From Aquimarina algicola (lineage in GTDB: Bacteria > Bacteroidota > Bacteroidia > Flavobacteriales > Flavobacteriaceae), in contig NZ_VFWZ01000011.1 of NCBI RefSeq assembly GCF_006443095.1, positions 186,001 through 250,000 on the forward strand: a DNA stretch of 64,000 nucleotides, given 5' to 3'. The notes beneath the pieces were generated by a model, which was not told the DNA's origin, ran no database searches, and was given only the letters and a program-made list of their open reading frames with translations. Shown piece by piece: positions 9,321 to 18,775 of this stretch. The position numbers and the translations under genes are program-made. Each line of letters opens with the position of its first letter. The first letter of the stretch is position 1.

Positions 9321-9720
9321 AGTTTTTATAAAATTTGAATGTAAAGATAAAGCTTAATTCTATATCATATCTATCCCGCATGAGATTTGCAAGATTGGAG
9401 AGTTCTCAGAAAAGTTTTTTAGTGAATAGAACCTAATTTTAAAAAACTCAAACATTAATATATTCTCAAACAACAATACAAAATCAAGTCAAACAAAGTA
9501 TACTTTACTCATCCAAACGATTACTTTGCTCATTGATAGTTTTATATTAATATGATAAATAGTTTATTTGAAATTCAAAATAAGAATTATTTATGACTGC
9601 AAAATTGTTAAGACTCAATTCAAATATGTAGCTTTATAGTACATTATTGATCTAACCATAAATAATCAAGACGCAACGGCATGACACTTGTTGTATCTAC
9701 TTAAGAATCAAAAATCTTTT
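9321..9720. other. 400-bp AT-rich intergenic region
   Basis: This divergent region between mpl (minus) and the alpha-2-macroglobulin gene (plus) must hold promoters for both. I see no convincing ORF, RNA gene or hairpin, and no clean TTTG/TAnnTTTG pair. Confidence 0.5.
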
Positions 9721-12700
9721 ATGATGAAAAAACACATCATCTTTATTATTATTTGCACTTTAAACCTATATAACATGAATAGTCAGAATGACTACCAAGA
9801 AGATTGGAAAAAAGTAGCATCTTTTGAGCAAGAAGGCTTACCTAAATCTGCTTTAGAAATTGTTGAATCTTTGTACAAAAAAGCACAAAATGAAAACAAC
9901 AACAGTCAAATTATCAAAACATTACTATATAAAGCAAAATACGCGTTAACTCTTGAAGAAAATGCACAGCTTTCTATAATTACTGATTTTAAGAATGAAA
10001 TAAAAGAAAGTAAATTTCCTAAAAAGAATATTTTAGAAAGTATTCTGGCAAATTTATATTGGCAATATTTTCAAGAAAATCGTTGGAGGTTTTATAATCG
10101 CACACAAACCGAACAAAAAGTTGATCAGGATGATTTTAGAACATGGGATCTTAAGACACTATTTACAGAAATACATTTACATTATCAAGGATCGATCAAA
10201 AACGGAGTTTTATCACAACAAACTGATCTCAAGCAATTCGATCAAATTCTATTAACCGCAGAAAATTCAAAAAAATACCGCCCTACACTGTACGATTTTT
10301 TATTGCATAATGCTTTAGAATTCTATACTTCTTCAGAAACAGGGATCATTAAGCCCGCTTATGCATTTACTATAAATGACTCAAAATACTTAGGTTCTCA
10401 TGATGAGTTTAATTCATTAAAAATCAAAACAAAGGACTCTCTATCTTTACAATTTAATGCTTTAAAACTATATCAAAACCTTATAAAATTTCATAAAAGA
10501 GACAAAAATCCTGAGGCATTAGTAGAGGTAAATATTGAACGTTTACAATTCGTATATGCAAATGCTGTATTTGGAGACAAACAATCCTTATTATTACAAT
10601 CTTTGAAGACAGAAGAAAAAAAGTTTGAATCAAACCCATCATCTGCATTATATAGTTACGAGATTGCAAAATTATTTAAAGAACTAGCTGCTTTATATAA
10701 GCCTCAAAACAATGAAGAACATCGATGGAAGTTAAAGGAAGCTATTGCACTTTGCGATGCTACTCAAAAAAAGTTTCCTGATTCTAGAGGAGCTAAACGA
10801 TGTGAATCCCTAAAAAGAGAAATCTTTGAGTCAGAATTAGATATAAAAATTGAAAAAAACATTCCAATTCAGACTCCGGCAAGGCTACTGATCACTTACA
10901 AGAATATTAACAAATTATATCTAAAAGCATTAAGAATAACTCCTGCGCAACTCAATCGCTTACATAGGATGTATGACAATCAAGAGCAAGTAAAATTTTT
11001 AAATAGTTTGAAAGAAGTAACCTCTTGGGAATCTGATATACGTGATGAAAAAGATTATCAATCACATACTACAGAAATATCGGTTCCTAAACTAGCACAT
11101 GGCTTTTATCTAATTGTTGCTACCTTATCAAAAGATATTTCTGAAAACGGTTTGTTTTCTTATGGAAATACGCAAATAACTAATCTTGCTCTAACAGAGA
11201 ACAAAACCCGTAGTCAATCTATCTTTCAAGTTATAGATAGAAATAATGGAGCTCCTATTCAAAATGCAAAAGTACGTATCAAAACAAATAATGAAGCGAG
11301 ATATGGAAACAAGATAGATAAAACTTTTACTACAGACGAAAAAGGTCAAGTATTCTTCAAAGCAAACACTCACTATTACGATTTGAATATATCTGTTTCT
11401 TATGAGGAAGATTCTGCCTTGTTTGGAGGATTCTACCTCAATAAATCTTATGAAAATGTAAACAACCAAAATAAAATTCGTAGAACTACATTTTTATTTA
11501 CCGATCGAAGTATTTATAGACCTGGTCAAACGGTTTACTACAAAGGAATAGTAATGTCTTCTGATGGTAAAAAAACATTTGAGGTTCTCCCCAATCAATC
11601 TACAACTGTTACTTTAAGAGATGTCAACGGACAAGAAGTAAAAAATGTGACTTTACAAACTAATGATTATGGATCTTTTTCAGGAGAATTTGTATTGCCA
11701 TCAACAGGGCTAACCGGTATGTATACAATTTACACCAGCGATAATGGTAGCACCTCTATATCTGTAGAAGAATATAAACGTCCAAAATTTGAAACGAAAT
11801 TTAATCCTGTTACTCAAACTTATAAAATAAACGATATCATAAAACTTACAGGGGTCGCAACTGCATATTCAGGTAGCACAATCACAGATGCAAAGGTAGT
11901 ATATCGTGTAAAACGAAATGTAAGATATCCTATATGGTGCTATTGGTACCCTAGATACAATATCCAACCACAAGAAATTACTTTTGGAGAAACAAAAACA
12001 AATGATCAAGGAGAATATACTATCGATTTTGAAGCATTACCTGATCTAACAGTAGCAAAAGAAAATCAACCTATTTTTAACTATGAAGTAACCGCAGATG
12101 TAACTGATATTAATGGAGAAACAAGAAGTACAACAACAATAGTAAATGTAGGGTATCATACTATAAATGCAAGCATGAACATTCTAGAACTTATAGATCA
12201 AACTCAAAAAGACCAAACATTTAGTGTAAGTACAGTAAATTTAAACAACGAACCTATCGAAGCATCGGGAGATATCAAAATTCATAAATTAAAAGCTCCT
12301 GATCAACCTATGCGTATCCGCCCATGGAAAGCCCCAGACTACAAAGGCTTCAGTAAAGAAGAATTTAATACATTATTCCCGCACGATGCCTATAATACTG
12401 AAGATGATTTTAGAACATGGAAAAAACAAGAAATGGTGCTGGAGAAATCATTTAGTACTTCAACATCAAAAGAAAGCGACAAAGGGATACAAAACTTCTC
12501 TTTAAAAGATACAAAAAAATGGAAAACCGGTAAATATGTTATAGAACTAAGTACTCAAGATCGATTTGGACAAAAAGTAAAAGATATCAGATATTTTACA
12601 CTGTATAATCAAAGCGATAAAGTAATTAGTGACAAACAATTATTTGAGATCACTGCCAATAAAGATTCTTATAAAACAGGGGATGAAGCTATTATTAAAG

Positions 12701-15700
12701 TAAGTTCTGCATCAGAAGATATCTCAATTACTTTAGATATAGAAAAAAATCATAAAATCGTAGAAACTAAAATTATCAAATTATCTGAAAATAGCAAAGT
12801 AATCAAAATCCCTATTCTTAAAGAAGATTTGGGAGGTTTTGCAGTTCACTATAGCTATTCTAACTATAATGGGTATCAAAACGGAAGAATAATTATTCCT
12901 GTTCCTTATGAACCTTCCGAACTTAGTATAGAAACCAAGACCTTTAGAGATAAATTACAGCCTGGACAAGAAGAAACGTGGAGTTTTGTAATCAAAGGAC
13001 CAAAAGGAGACAAAGTCAGTGCAGAAGTATTAGCAAGTATGTATGATGCTTCTTTAGATCAGTTCAAAGCACATCAATGGTATTTCAATCCTAAATACAG
13101 ATCGTCATATTACTCGCAAAGTCAAAGAAATGCTATACAAAGCTTCGGAATACAAAACTTTGCCCTCCACAACCAGAACCGCTCTGTATATTATCCTGAA
13201 ATCCAACAATATGATAGATTGAATTGGTTTGGCTTGTATTTTGGCAGACAATACCTTGTCAATAAGATGAGCAAGAGAAGAGCAATGGCTCCAGCTCCAG
13301 CGATGAGTATGGCTCAAGAAAAATCAGCCTTGGGGATGGAATTAAATGAACAAGTAGCAGATGTAGAAGAAGAAGCAGATTATGCTGATGATCGCGAAGA
13401 AAAAAGAGATTCTGTTACAACAAACACAACCTCTACAGAAAAAGAATCAACCTCATTAGATGGTGTTAAAGTCAGAAAAAACTTCCAGGAAACAGCTTTC
13501 TTTTTTCCCCAGTTAACCACAAATGAAAATGGTGATATCAGTTTTAGTTTCACAACACCAGAAGCATTAACACAATGGAAACTACAATTATTAGCGCACA
13601 CCAAAGAACTTAATTCAACTATTAAAACACTTGAGACTGTTACACAAAAAGAATTAATGGTATTGCCTAATCCTCCACGATTTTTAAGAGAAGGAGACAA
13701 AATTATTTTAAGCTCAAAAGTATCTAATCTCTCCAACAAAGACCTTAATGGTATTATCGAGTTGCAATTGATAGATGCATTGACCAACAAAACAATTAAT
13801 ACTGAATTGAGTAACAATAATATTCAACAAAATTTTACTGTAAAAGCAAAAGGTAATACTAATATTTCATGGGAGCTAGATATTCCTGACAACATACAAA
13901 CCGTACAATATAAAATAATAGCCAAAGCAGGAGAATTCTCAGATGGAGAACAGAACGTGTTGCCTGTTCTAAGCAATAGAATGATGGTTACCGAAACGCT
14001 ACCTATGTGGATTCGGTCTAATCAAACGAAGAGTTTTACGCTAGACAAACTAAAAGATAACACTTCTAGTACTCTAAAAAACCATAAACTCACTCTAGAG
14101 ATAACTTCTAATCCTGCATGGTATGCAGTACAATCTTTACCATACCTTATGGAATACCCTCATGAATGTGCCGAGCAAACTTTTGCCAGATATTACTCTA
14201 ATCAGCTGGCAAGCTATATTGCAAACAGTAACCCAAGAATAAAAGAAGTATTTGAGCAATGGAAATCTAGTGACGCTCTGATTAGTAATCTTGAAAAAAA
14301 TCAAGAACTTAAATCTTTGATCATACAAGAAACACCATGGCTAAGAGACGCACAAAGTGAAACCGAACAGAAAAAAAGAATTGCACTCTTATTCGATTTT
14401 AACAAGATGAACAATGAACTACAATCTGCTTTGCAGAAATTAAGACAAATGCAAATGGGGTCTGGTGCATTTCCTTGGTTTAAAGGCGGACGAGAAAGTA
14501 GATTTATTACACAACATATCATCACTGGTTTCGGACATCTAAAAAAATTAAATGCCGTTTCTAAGTTCGATAACCAAACTTTGGCAATGATTAATAAAGC
14601 TATCCGTTTTCTCGATAGAGAGTTTGTCGATGAATATGAAGAATTAAAAAGATATTGTAAGAAAAATAAAATTGATATAAATGAAAATCATTTAGCATAT
14701 ACCCAGATTCACTACTTGTATATGCGTAGTTTCTTTAGCAATATCAAAAGGCCTAAAGCTACAAATGAAGCTTGGGATTATTATCTGGGGCAATCCAAAA
14801 AATATTGGTCAGACCAAGGATTATACGCACAAGGTATGCTTGCATTGATTACAAATAGAAATAATGATAATGCAACAGCAAATAAGATCATTAGGTCTCT
14901 TGACGAAAAGAGTATTACCAGTGATGAATTAGGTATGTATTGGAAATCTAATACAGCTAGTTGGTATTGGTACCAAGCACCTATAGAAACACAAGCTTTG
15001 ATGATAGAAGTGTTTAGTGAAATTGAAAAAGAACCTAAGAGAACAAAAATTGTAGACAATCTTAAGATTTGGTTACTCAAAAATAAACAAACGAATAGAT
15101 GGGAAACTACAAAAGCTACCTCTGATGCTGTGTATGCACTACTGCTTCAAGGCAGCGATTGGCTTGCTGTAACCGATATGGTAGATATAACGCTTGGTGA
15201 TCAAAAAATTGATCCTAGCAAAATAGAAGATGTTAAAGTAGAGGCTGGCACCGGTTATTTTAAAACTTCATGGAACACTACCGAAATAAAACCCGATATG
15301 GCAACTGCAACCATATCAAAAAAAGGAAAAGGAATTGCCTGGGGAGCATTGTATTGGCAATATTTTGAAGATTTAGACAAAATCACTTTTGCCAAAACAC
15401 CGTTAGAAATCAAAAAGAAGCTATTCTTAAAAAAGAATACTGAAACAGGTGAAAAACTTACAGAAGTTACCAATGCCACGACACTAGAATTAGGAGATCT
15501 TATAAAGGTAAGAGTAGAAATCAAAGTAGATAGAGCAATGGAGTTTGTACATATGAAAGACATGAGAGCATCTGGATTTGAACCGGTTAATGTGATTTCT
15601 CAATACAAGTGGCAAGACGGTTTAGGGTATTATGAGAGCACTAAAGATGCTGCTACAAATTTCTTTTTTGATTATTTACCCAAAGGAGTATATGTTTTTG

Positions 15701-15819
15701 AATATGATTTGAGAGTAAACAATAAAGGAGATTTCTCTAATGGAATCACAACAATACAGAGTATGTATGCTCCTGAGTTTACGAGCCACTCTGAAGGAGT
15801 TCGAGTAAAAATTAAATAA
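9721..15819 (+). CDS. Bacterial alpha-2-macroglobulin family protein with intact thioester
   Basis: This very large exported protein has about 2032 residues from the ATG at 9721, where MMKKHIIFIIICTLNLYNMNSQ is a good signal peptide. An earlier in-frame TTG at 9688 would bury that signal. Order of parts: N-terminal helical region, macroglobulin domains with the RSIYRPGQTVYYKG signature near residue 600, and an acidic, low-complexity bait-like segment near 1200-1245. The alpha-2-macroglobulin core (TAFFFPQLTTNENGDISFSF) follows near 1255, then the thioester motif ECAEQTF with Cys near 1483, the helical TED domain and a C-terminal receptor-like domain ending EGVRVKIK. Such proteins trap proteases in the periplasm or on the envelope. 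It is unusually long. No penicillin-binding protein 1C neighbour is present, unlike the enterobacterial arrangement. Confidence 0.92.
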   Translation: MMKKHIIFIIICTLNLYNMNSQNDYQEDWKKVASFEQEGLPKSALEIVESLYKKAQNENNNSQIIKTLLYKAKYALTLEENAQLSIITDFKNEIKESKFPKKNILESILANLYWQYFQENRWRFYNRTQTEQKVDQDDFRTWDLKTLFTEIHLHYQGSIKNGVLSQQTDLKQFDQILLTAENSKKYRPTLYDFLLHNALEFYTSSETGIIKPAYAFTINDSKYLGSHDEFNSLKIKTKDSLSLQFNALKLYQNLIKFHKRDKNPEALVEVNIERLQFVYANAVFGDKQSLLLQSLKTEEKKFESNPSSALYSYEIAKLFKELAALYKPQNNEEHRWKLKEAIALCDATQKKFPDSRGAKRCESLKREIFESELDIKIEKNIPIQTPARLLITYKNINKLYLKALRITPAQLNRLHRMYDNQEQVKFLNSLKEVTSWESDIRDEKDYQSHTTEISVPKLAHGFYLIVATLSKDISENGLFSYGNTQITNLALTENKTRSQSIFQVIDRNNGAPIQNAKVRIKTNNEARYGNKIDKTFTTDEKGQVFFKANTHYYDLNISVSYEEDSALFGGFYLNKSYENVNNQNKIRRTTFLFTDRSIYRPGQTVYYKGIVMSSDGKKTFEVLPNQSTTVTLRDVNGQEVKNVTLQTNDYGSFSGEFVLPSTGLTGMYTIYTSDNGSTSISVEEYKRPKFETKFNPVTQTYKINDIIKLTGVATAYSGSTITDAKVVYRVKRNVRYPIWCYWYPRYNIQPQEITFGETKTNDQGEYTIDFEALPDLTVAKENQPIFNYEVTADVTDINGETRSTTTIVNVGYHTINASMNILELIDQTQKDQTFSVSTVNLNNEPIEASGDIKIHKLKAPDQPMRIRPWKAPDYKGFSKEEFNTLFPHDAYNTEDDFRTWKKQEMVLEKSFSTSTSKESDKGIQNFSLKDTKKWKTGKYVIELSTQDRFGQKVKDIRYFTLYNQSDKVISDKQLFEITANKDSYKTGDEAIIKVSSASEDISITLDIEKNHKIVETKIIKLSENSKVIKIPILKEDLGGFAVHYSYSNYNGYQNGRIIIPVPYEPSELSIETKTFRDKLQPGQEETWSFVIKGPKGDKVSAEVLASMYDASLDQFKAHQWYFNPKYRSSYYSQSQRNAIQSFGIQNFALHNQNRSVYYPEIQQYDRLNWFGLYFGRQYLVNKMSKRRAMAPAPAMSMAQEKSALGMELNEQVADVEEEADYADDREEKRDSVTTNTTSTEKESTSLDGVKVRKNFQETAFFFPQLTTNENGDISFSFTTPEALTQWKLQLLAHTKELNSTIKTLETVTQKELMVLPNPPRFLREGDKIILSSKVSNLSNKDLNGIIELQLIDALTNKTINTELSNNNIQQNFTVKAKGNTNISWELDIPDNIQTVQYKIIAKAGEFSDGEQNVLPVLSNRMMVTETLPMWIRSNQTKSFTLDKLKDNTSSTLKNHKLTLEITSNPAWYAVQSLPYLMEYPHECAEQTFARYYSNQLASYIANSNPRIKEVFEQWKSSDALISNLEKNQELKSLIIQETPWLRDAQSETEQKKRIALLFDFNKMNNELQSALQKLRQMQMGSGAFPWFKGGRESRFITQHIITGFGHLKKLNAVSKFDNQTLAMINKAIRFLDREFVDEYEELKRYCKKNKIDINENHLAYTQIHYLYMRSFFSNIKRPKATNEAWDYYLGQSKKYWSDQGLYAQGMLALITNRNNDNATANKIIRSLDEKSITSDELGMYWKSNTASWYWYQAPIETQALMIEVFSEIEKEPKRTKIVDNLKIWLLKNKQTNRWETTKATSDAVYALLLQGSDWLAVTDMVDITLGDQKIDPSKIEDVKVEAGTGYFKTSWNTTEIKPDMATATISKKGKGIAWGALYWQYFEDLDKITFAKTPLEIKKKLFLKKNTETGEKLTEVTNATTLELGDLIKVRVEIKVDRAMEFVHMKDMRASGFEPVNVISQYKWQDGLGYYESTKDAATNFFFDYLPKGVYVFEYDLRVNNKGDFSNGITTIQSMYAPEFTSHSEGVRVKIK

Positions 15820-15840
15820 ACTATAATATATCAAATATAA

Positions 15841-15877
15841 GAAAGGGTACTTATATATAAGTATCCTTTTCTTTTTT
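15841..15877 (+). terminator. Intrinsic terminator after the alpha-2-macroglobulin gene
   Basis: A stem of about 13 bp (AAAGGGTACTTA pairing with TAAGTATCCTTT, with one G-T wobble) ends in a T-rich run (TTTTCTTTTTT). It lies 22 bp past the stop codon. Confidence 0.88.
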
Positions 15878-15935
15878 AATCAAAAAGAAATAACGTCAGA
15901 AAATAGTCCATTCTTGGCTTTTTAATCGTATTTAA

Positions 15936-16220
15936 TTAAGAGATTACGCCAACAGACCAGGGAATATTAGCCTTTTCTGTAGCTGTACATATAGTAGACA
16001 AGTAAGAATAAATAGGTTCGGGAGTATTTTTGGATACTAAAAAAGTATGTTTTTCTGTACAAAAATCAAATTCTACACTAGATAAATCTACCCATTCTTT
16101 ATTATCCATAAGCTCTAACAAAATTATAGTAGCCTTTTTTCGAAAATTGTACTCTAACTTTAAAAGTTTCTGTACTTCGGAGGATTTGGCTTCAGATTTT
16201 GATAACCAATTAATTTTCAT
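15936..16220 (-). CDS. Small protein of unknown function
   Basis: This possible 94-residue soluble protein starts MKINWLSKSEAKSSEVQKLL. It shows a predicted helix-rich N-terminal half and a beta-rich remainder (WVDLSSVEFDFCTEKHTFLV), and no signal peptide or membrane segment. I recognise no family. A 65-codon ORF lies opposite it on the plus strand, but this minus-strand frame is longer and has more protein-like composition. The 180-bp upstream region carries four GTTAA motifs, including TTAACGTTAA, that could be a regulator site. Confidence 0.5.
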   Translation of the reverse strand: MKINWLSKSEAKSSEVQKLLKLEYNFRKKATIILLELMDNKEWVDLSSVEFDFCTEKHTFLVSKNTPEPIYSYLSTICTATEKANIPWSVGVIS

Positions 16221-16407
16221 AATTTGAATACAAGTTAAGCTGTTGTTAAATCAAAGTTAACCACATTACTGTTAAACCGCAAAAAATTAACGTTAATGTT
16301 TTCGCATTCACCTAATAAACAAACAACTAGAGTTTTAATCATGTATTGTATTACAAATTCTTTTCTTCATAATAGATTCACAAAAAATCCGATTGTACAA
16401 ATAACAA

Positions 16408-16443
16408 AAAAATCCTTTCTGAAAATGATCAGAAAGGATTTTT
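16408..16443 (-). terminator. Intrinsic terminator of the fasciclin gene
   Basis: A perfect stem of about 15 bp (AAATCCTTTCTGA with TCAGAAAGGATTT, short loop) is followed on the minus strand by a run of T. It lies 25 bp past the fasciclin gene stop. Confidence 0.92.
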
Positions 16444-16467
16444 CATATATATAGACAAAAATGAATA

Positions 16468-17085
16468 TTATTTTTTGGGCATCATAACTGCATCTATTGT
16501 ATGTATGAGACCATTAGAAGCTTTTACATCAGTTGTTACCAATACCCCACCATTACCCATTTGATCTATCAAAAATATATCTCCACTTTTACGAGTAGCA
16601 GTAAGTACAGTACCATTAATTGTTTTTAGTTTTATACTACCATTACCTTTCTTAATTGCATCTACTAAGTCATCTTTTTTCTGAATCCCCTTGATAATAT
16701 GACAATCCAAAATCGTTTTGAGCTGCTCCTTATTCTCTGGTTTTAAAAGATGATCCAAAGTCCCTTCAGGTAACTTATCAAAAGCTAAATTTGCCGGTGC
16801 CAATATAGTATATGGTCCTTCAGAACTAAGTGTTTCAGAAGCACCTGTTGCTTTTATTATTGAAGTTAATGTAGAAAACCCCTTATCAATAGCTGTAAAC
16901 TCAGCAATGTTTAATACTTTCTCTTCTGTTTTTTTCTCTTCAAATACTGCTTTTGAAGGAGAATCAATCTTTTCAGCAATCAATTTATTATTATCTTCAG
17001 AAGTCTTATCGGTTTTCGATTGAGTACATGAAGTAATTACTATTCCGGTAAGAATAACAGAAAATATTTTATACCTAATTTTCAT
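16468..17085 (-). CDS. Fasciclin (FAS1) domain lipoprotein
   Basis: The 205-residue product starts with a lipoprotein signal (MKIRYKIFSVILTGIVITSC, lipobox ITSC). A charged linker follows, then one FAS1 domain from about residue 65 to the end. Both FAS1 signatures are visible: the H1 motif YTILAPANLAFDKLPEGTL and the H2/YH region with LTATRKSGD and GLIHTIDAVMMPK. FAS1 domains mediate adhesion to other proteins or carbohydrates, and this copy should be anchored to the inner or outer membrane. It is monocistronic and ends in a strong terminator. Confidence 0.93.
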   Translation of the reverse strand: MKIRYKIFSVILTGIVITSCTQSKTDKTSEDNNKLIAEKIDSPSKAVFEEKKTEEKVLNIAEFTAIDKGFSTLTSIIKATGASETLSSEGPYTILAPANLAFDKLPEGTLDHLLKPENKEQLKTILDCHIIKGIQKKDDLVDAIKKGNGSIKLKTINGTVLTATRKSGDIFLIDQMGNGGVLVTTDVKASNGLIHTIDAVMMPKK

Positions 17086-17356
17086 CTTTTTTCGTTTGTT
17101 TTTTAGTGAGAACGTAGTATTCTTTTTATTTCATAAAATATTAAGTTAAATAAGTCCCAATTGATCGTTAAAATTTATTTGAATATCAACTTAAAGTAAT
17201 AGAATAAGAATTACTTTTTTGAGTAAAAACATGTATCAAAAAATGGTTTTAGATGACTAAATCAACATTAGTTTTGATTAAAAGTCAATTAGAAACTTCA
17301 TTCATAAAACATTTTAAAAGTTTTACATTTGAAATTGTAATTATAAATTTTGACGT

Positions 17357-17668
17357 ATGGAAAAGAGAGATTGGTCCAAAATTACTTTGATAGATAATAC
17401 CAACTATCCCAAAAAAAGATTTGAATTACATATCGATAATAAAATTGCTTTTATTGAATACATTTTAGCGAAAGGAAATACTATTTACCTCACACATACA
17501 GAAGTACCAGAAACTCTAAAAGGTCTTGGAATAGGGAATCAAATCGTAAAAAAAGCGTTAGTTTATATCAGAGAAAAAGAATACAAATTAGTTCCTATAT
17601 GTCCATTCATAAAAATTTATATAAAAAGACATCCAAAAGAAGCAGAAGGATTACTAAAGTCATCTTGA
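17357..17668 (+). CDS. Small GNAT-like N-acetyltransferase (YjdJ/CG-type)
   Basis: This 103-residue protein matches the short GNAT subfamily typified by YjdJ. It has strands with the central motif VPETLKGLGIGNQIVKKAL that binds the acetyl-CoA pyrophosphate, followed by the C-terminal YKLVPICPFIKIYIKRHP motif. The substrate is unknown; members are widespread and usually solitary. It is convergent with obg, separated by a hairpin. Confidence 0.88.
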   Translation: MEKRDWSKITLIDNTNYPKKRFELHIDNKIAFIEYILAKGNTIYLTHTEVPETLKGLGIGNQIVKKALVYIREKEYKLVPICPFIKIYIKRHPKEAEGLLKSS

Positions 17669-17696
17669 CTTAAAAATTAAAGTATTTACAATACGT

Positions 17697-17728
17697 TTGT
17701 GATATACTTTTTAAAGAGTATATCACAA
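17697..17728. terminator. Perfect 12-bp hairpin between convergent genes
   Basis: TTGTGATATACT at 17697-17708 pairs with 17717-17728, directly after the obg stop codon. No clear T run follows on either strand, so it may be a weak bidirectional terminator or a 3'-end stabilising hairpin. Confidence 0.6.
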
Positions 17729-18727
17729 TTACTCATTTAACATTTTCCAAAGTTTATCTTTTAATTCCTGTAAACCTAATTGCGCAACAGAAGATATAAA
17801 GATATAAGGTATTTGTAATTGTTGATCTAACTCAACTTTTAACTCCTCTTTAAGTTCATCATCAAGCATATCGCATTTAGAGATTGCAATAAGCCTCTCT
17901 TTATCCAGCAATTCTGGGTTATACCTACGTAACTCATCTAAAAGGATATCATATTGTTTTTTTATATCTGCTGCATCTGCCGGAATTAAAAATAGTAATG
18001 TAGAATTACGTTCTATATGTCTTAAAAATCGGTGTCCAATACCCTTACCTTCTGCAGCTCCTTCAATGATACCAGGTATATCTGCCATTACAAAAGTTTT
18101 GAAGTCACGGTATTTTACAATTCCCAGGTTAGGTTTTAACGTTGTGAATTCATAGTCAGCAATTTTTGGTTTTGCTGCTGTGATGACAGACAATAATGTT
18201 GATTTTCCTGCATTCGGAAAACCAACAAGCCCTACATCTGCAAGTACTTTTAACTCTAGTGTAATATCGTGTTGCGTTCCTTCTACTCCTGGTTGAGCAT
18301 AGCGAGGAGTTTGATTTGTAGAGCTTTTAAAATGCCAATTACCTCTTCCTCCCATTCCTCCCTCTGCTACAACAAACTCTTCTCCTTCAACTGTAATTTC
18401 TTTAATAACAGTTTGAGTGATTGTATCTCTGATCACTGTACCTAGAGGTACATCTACATAAATATCTTCTCCATCAGCTCCTGTACTCCTGTTTTTGCTT
18501 CCGTGCTCACCATGCCCCGCTCTAAAATGACGTTTAAATTTGAGATGATACAGCGTCCACAAATTAGGATTTGCTCTAATTATGATATGCCCTCCTCGAC
18601 CTCCATCACCTCCATCGGGTCCTCCTTTGGCAATATATTTTTCTCTATGTAAGTGTACAGAGCCTTTTCCTCCATTTCCTGAAGTTACATGCAATTTTAC
18701 ATAATCTACAAAATTCCCTTCTGTCAT
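17729..18727 (-). CDS. obgE: Obg family GTPase (ObgE/CgtA)
   Basis: This essential GTPase of 332 residues is linked to 50S ribosome assembly and growth control. The N-terminal glycine-rich Obg domain covers about residues 1-160, with repeats such as GGPDGGDGGRGGHI. The GTPase domain follows, with G1 GFPNAGKSTLL, G2 TTLKP, G3 DIPGIIEGAAEGKG and G4 SKCDML. The optional C-terminal OCT domain of some Obg proteins is absent, which is usual in Bacteroidota. It lies 48 bp downstream of the HPRT-Adk gene on the same strand and is probably co-transcribed. Confidence 0.97.
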   Translation of the reverse strand: MTEGNFVDYVKLHVTSGNGGKGSVHLHREKYIAKGGPDGGDGGRGGHIIIRANPNLWTLYHLKFKRHFRAGHGEHGSKNRSTGADGEDIYVDVPLGTVIRDTITQTVIKEITVEGEEFVVAEGGMGGRGNWHFKSSTNQTPRYAQPGVEGTQHDITLELKVLADVGLVGFPNAGKSTLLSVITAAKPKIADYEFTTLKPNLGIVKYRDFKTFVMADIPGIIEGAAEGKGIGHRFLRHIERNSTLLFLIPADAADIKKQYDILLDELRRYNPELLDKERLIAISKCDMLDDELKEELKVELDQQLQIPYIFISSVAQLGLQELKDKLWKMLNE

Positions 18728-18775
18728 TATTGCAATACGTTTTTGTTTAAGTTTTAAAACCTATAAAAGTATAAA

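Noticed and set aside
13380..13817. 145-codon open frame opposite the alpha-2-macroglobulin gene
   Set aside because: Antisense to the conserved core domain, with no protein-like motif.
16030..16227. 65-codon plus-strand ORF opposite the 94-residue minus-strand gene
   Set aside because: Shorter and less protein-like than the minus-strand frame; the two cannot both be supported.
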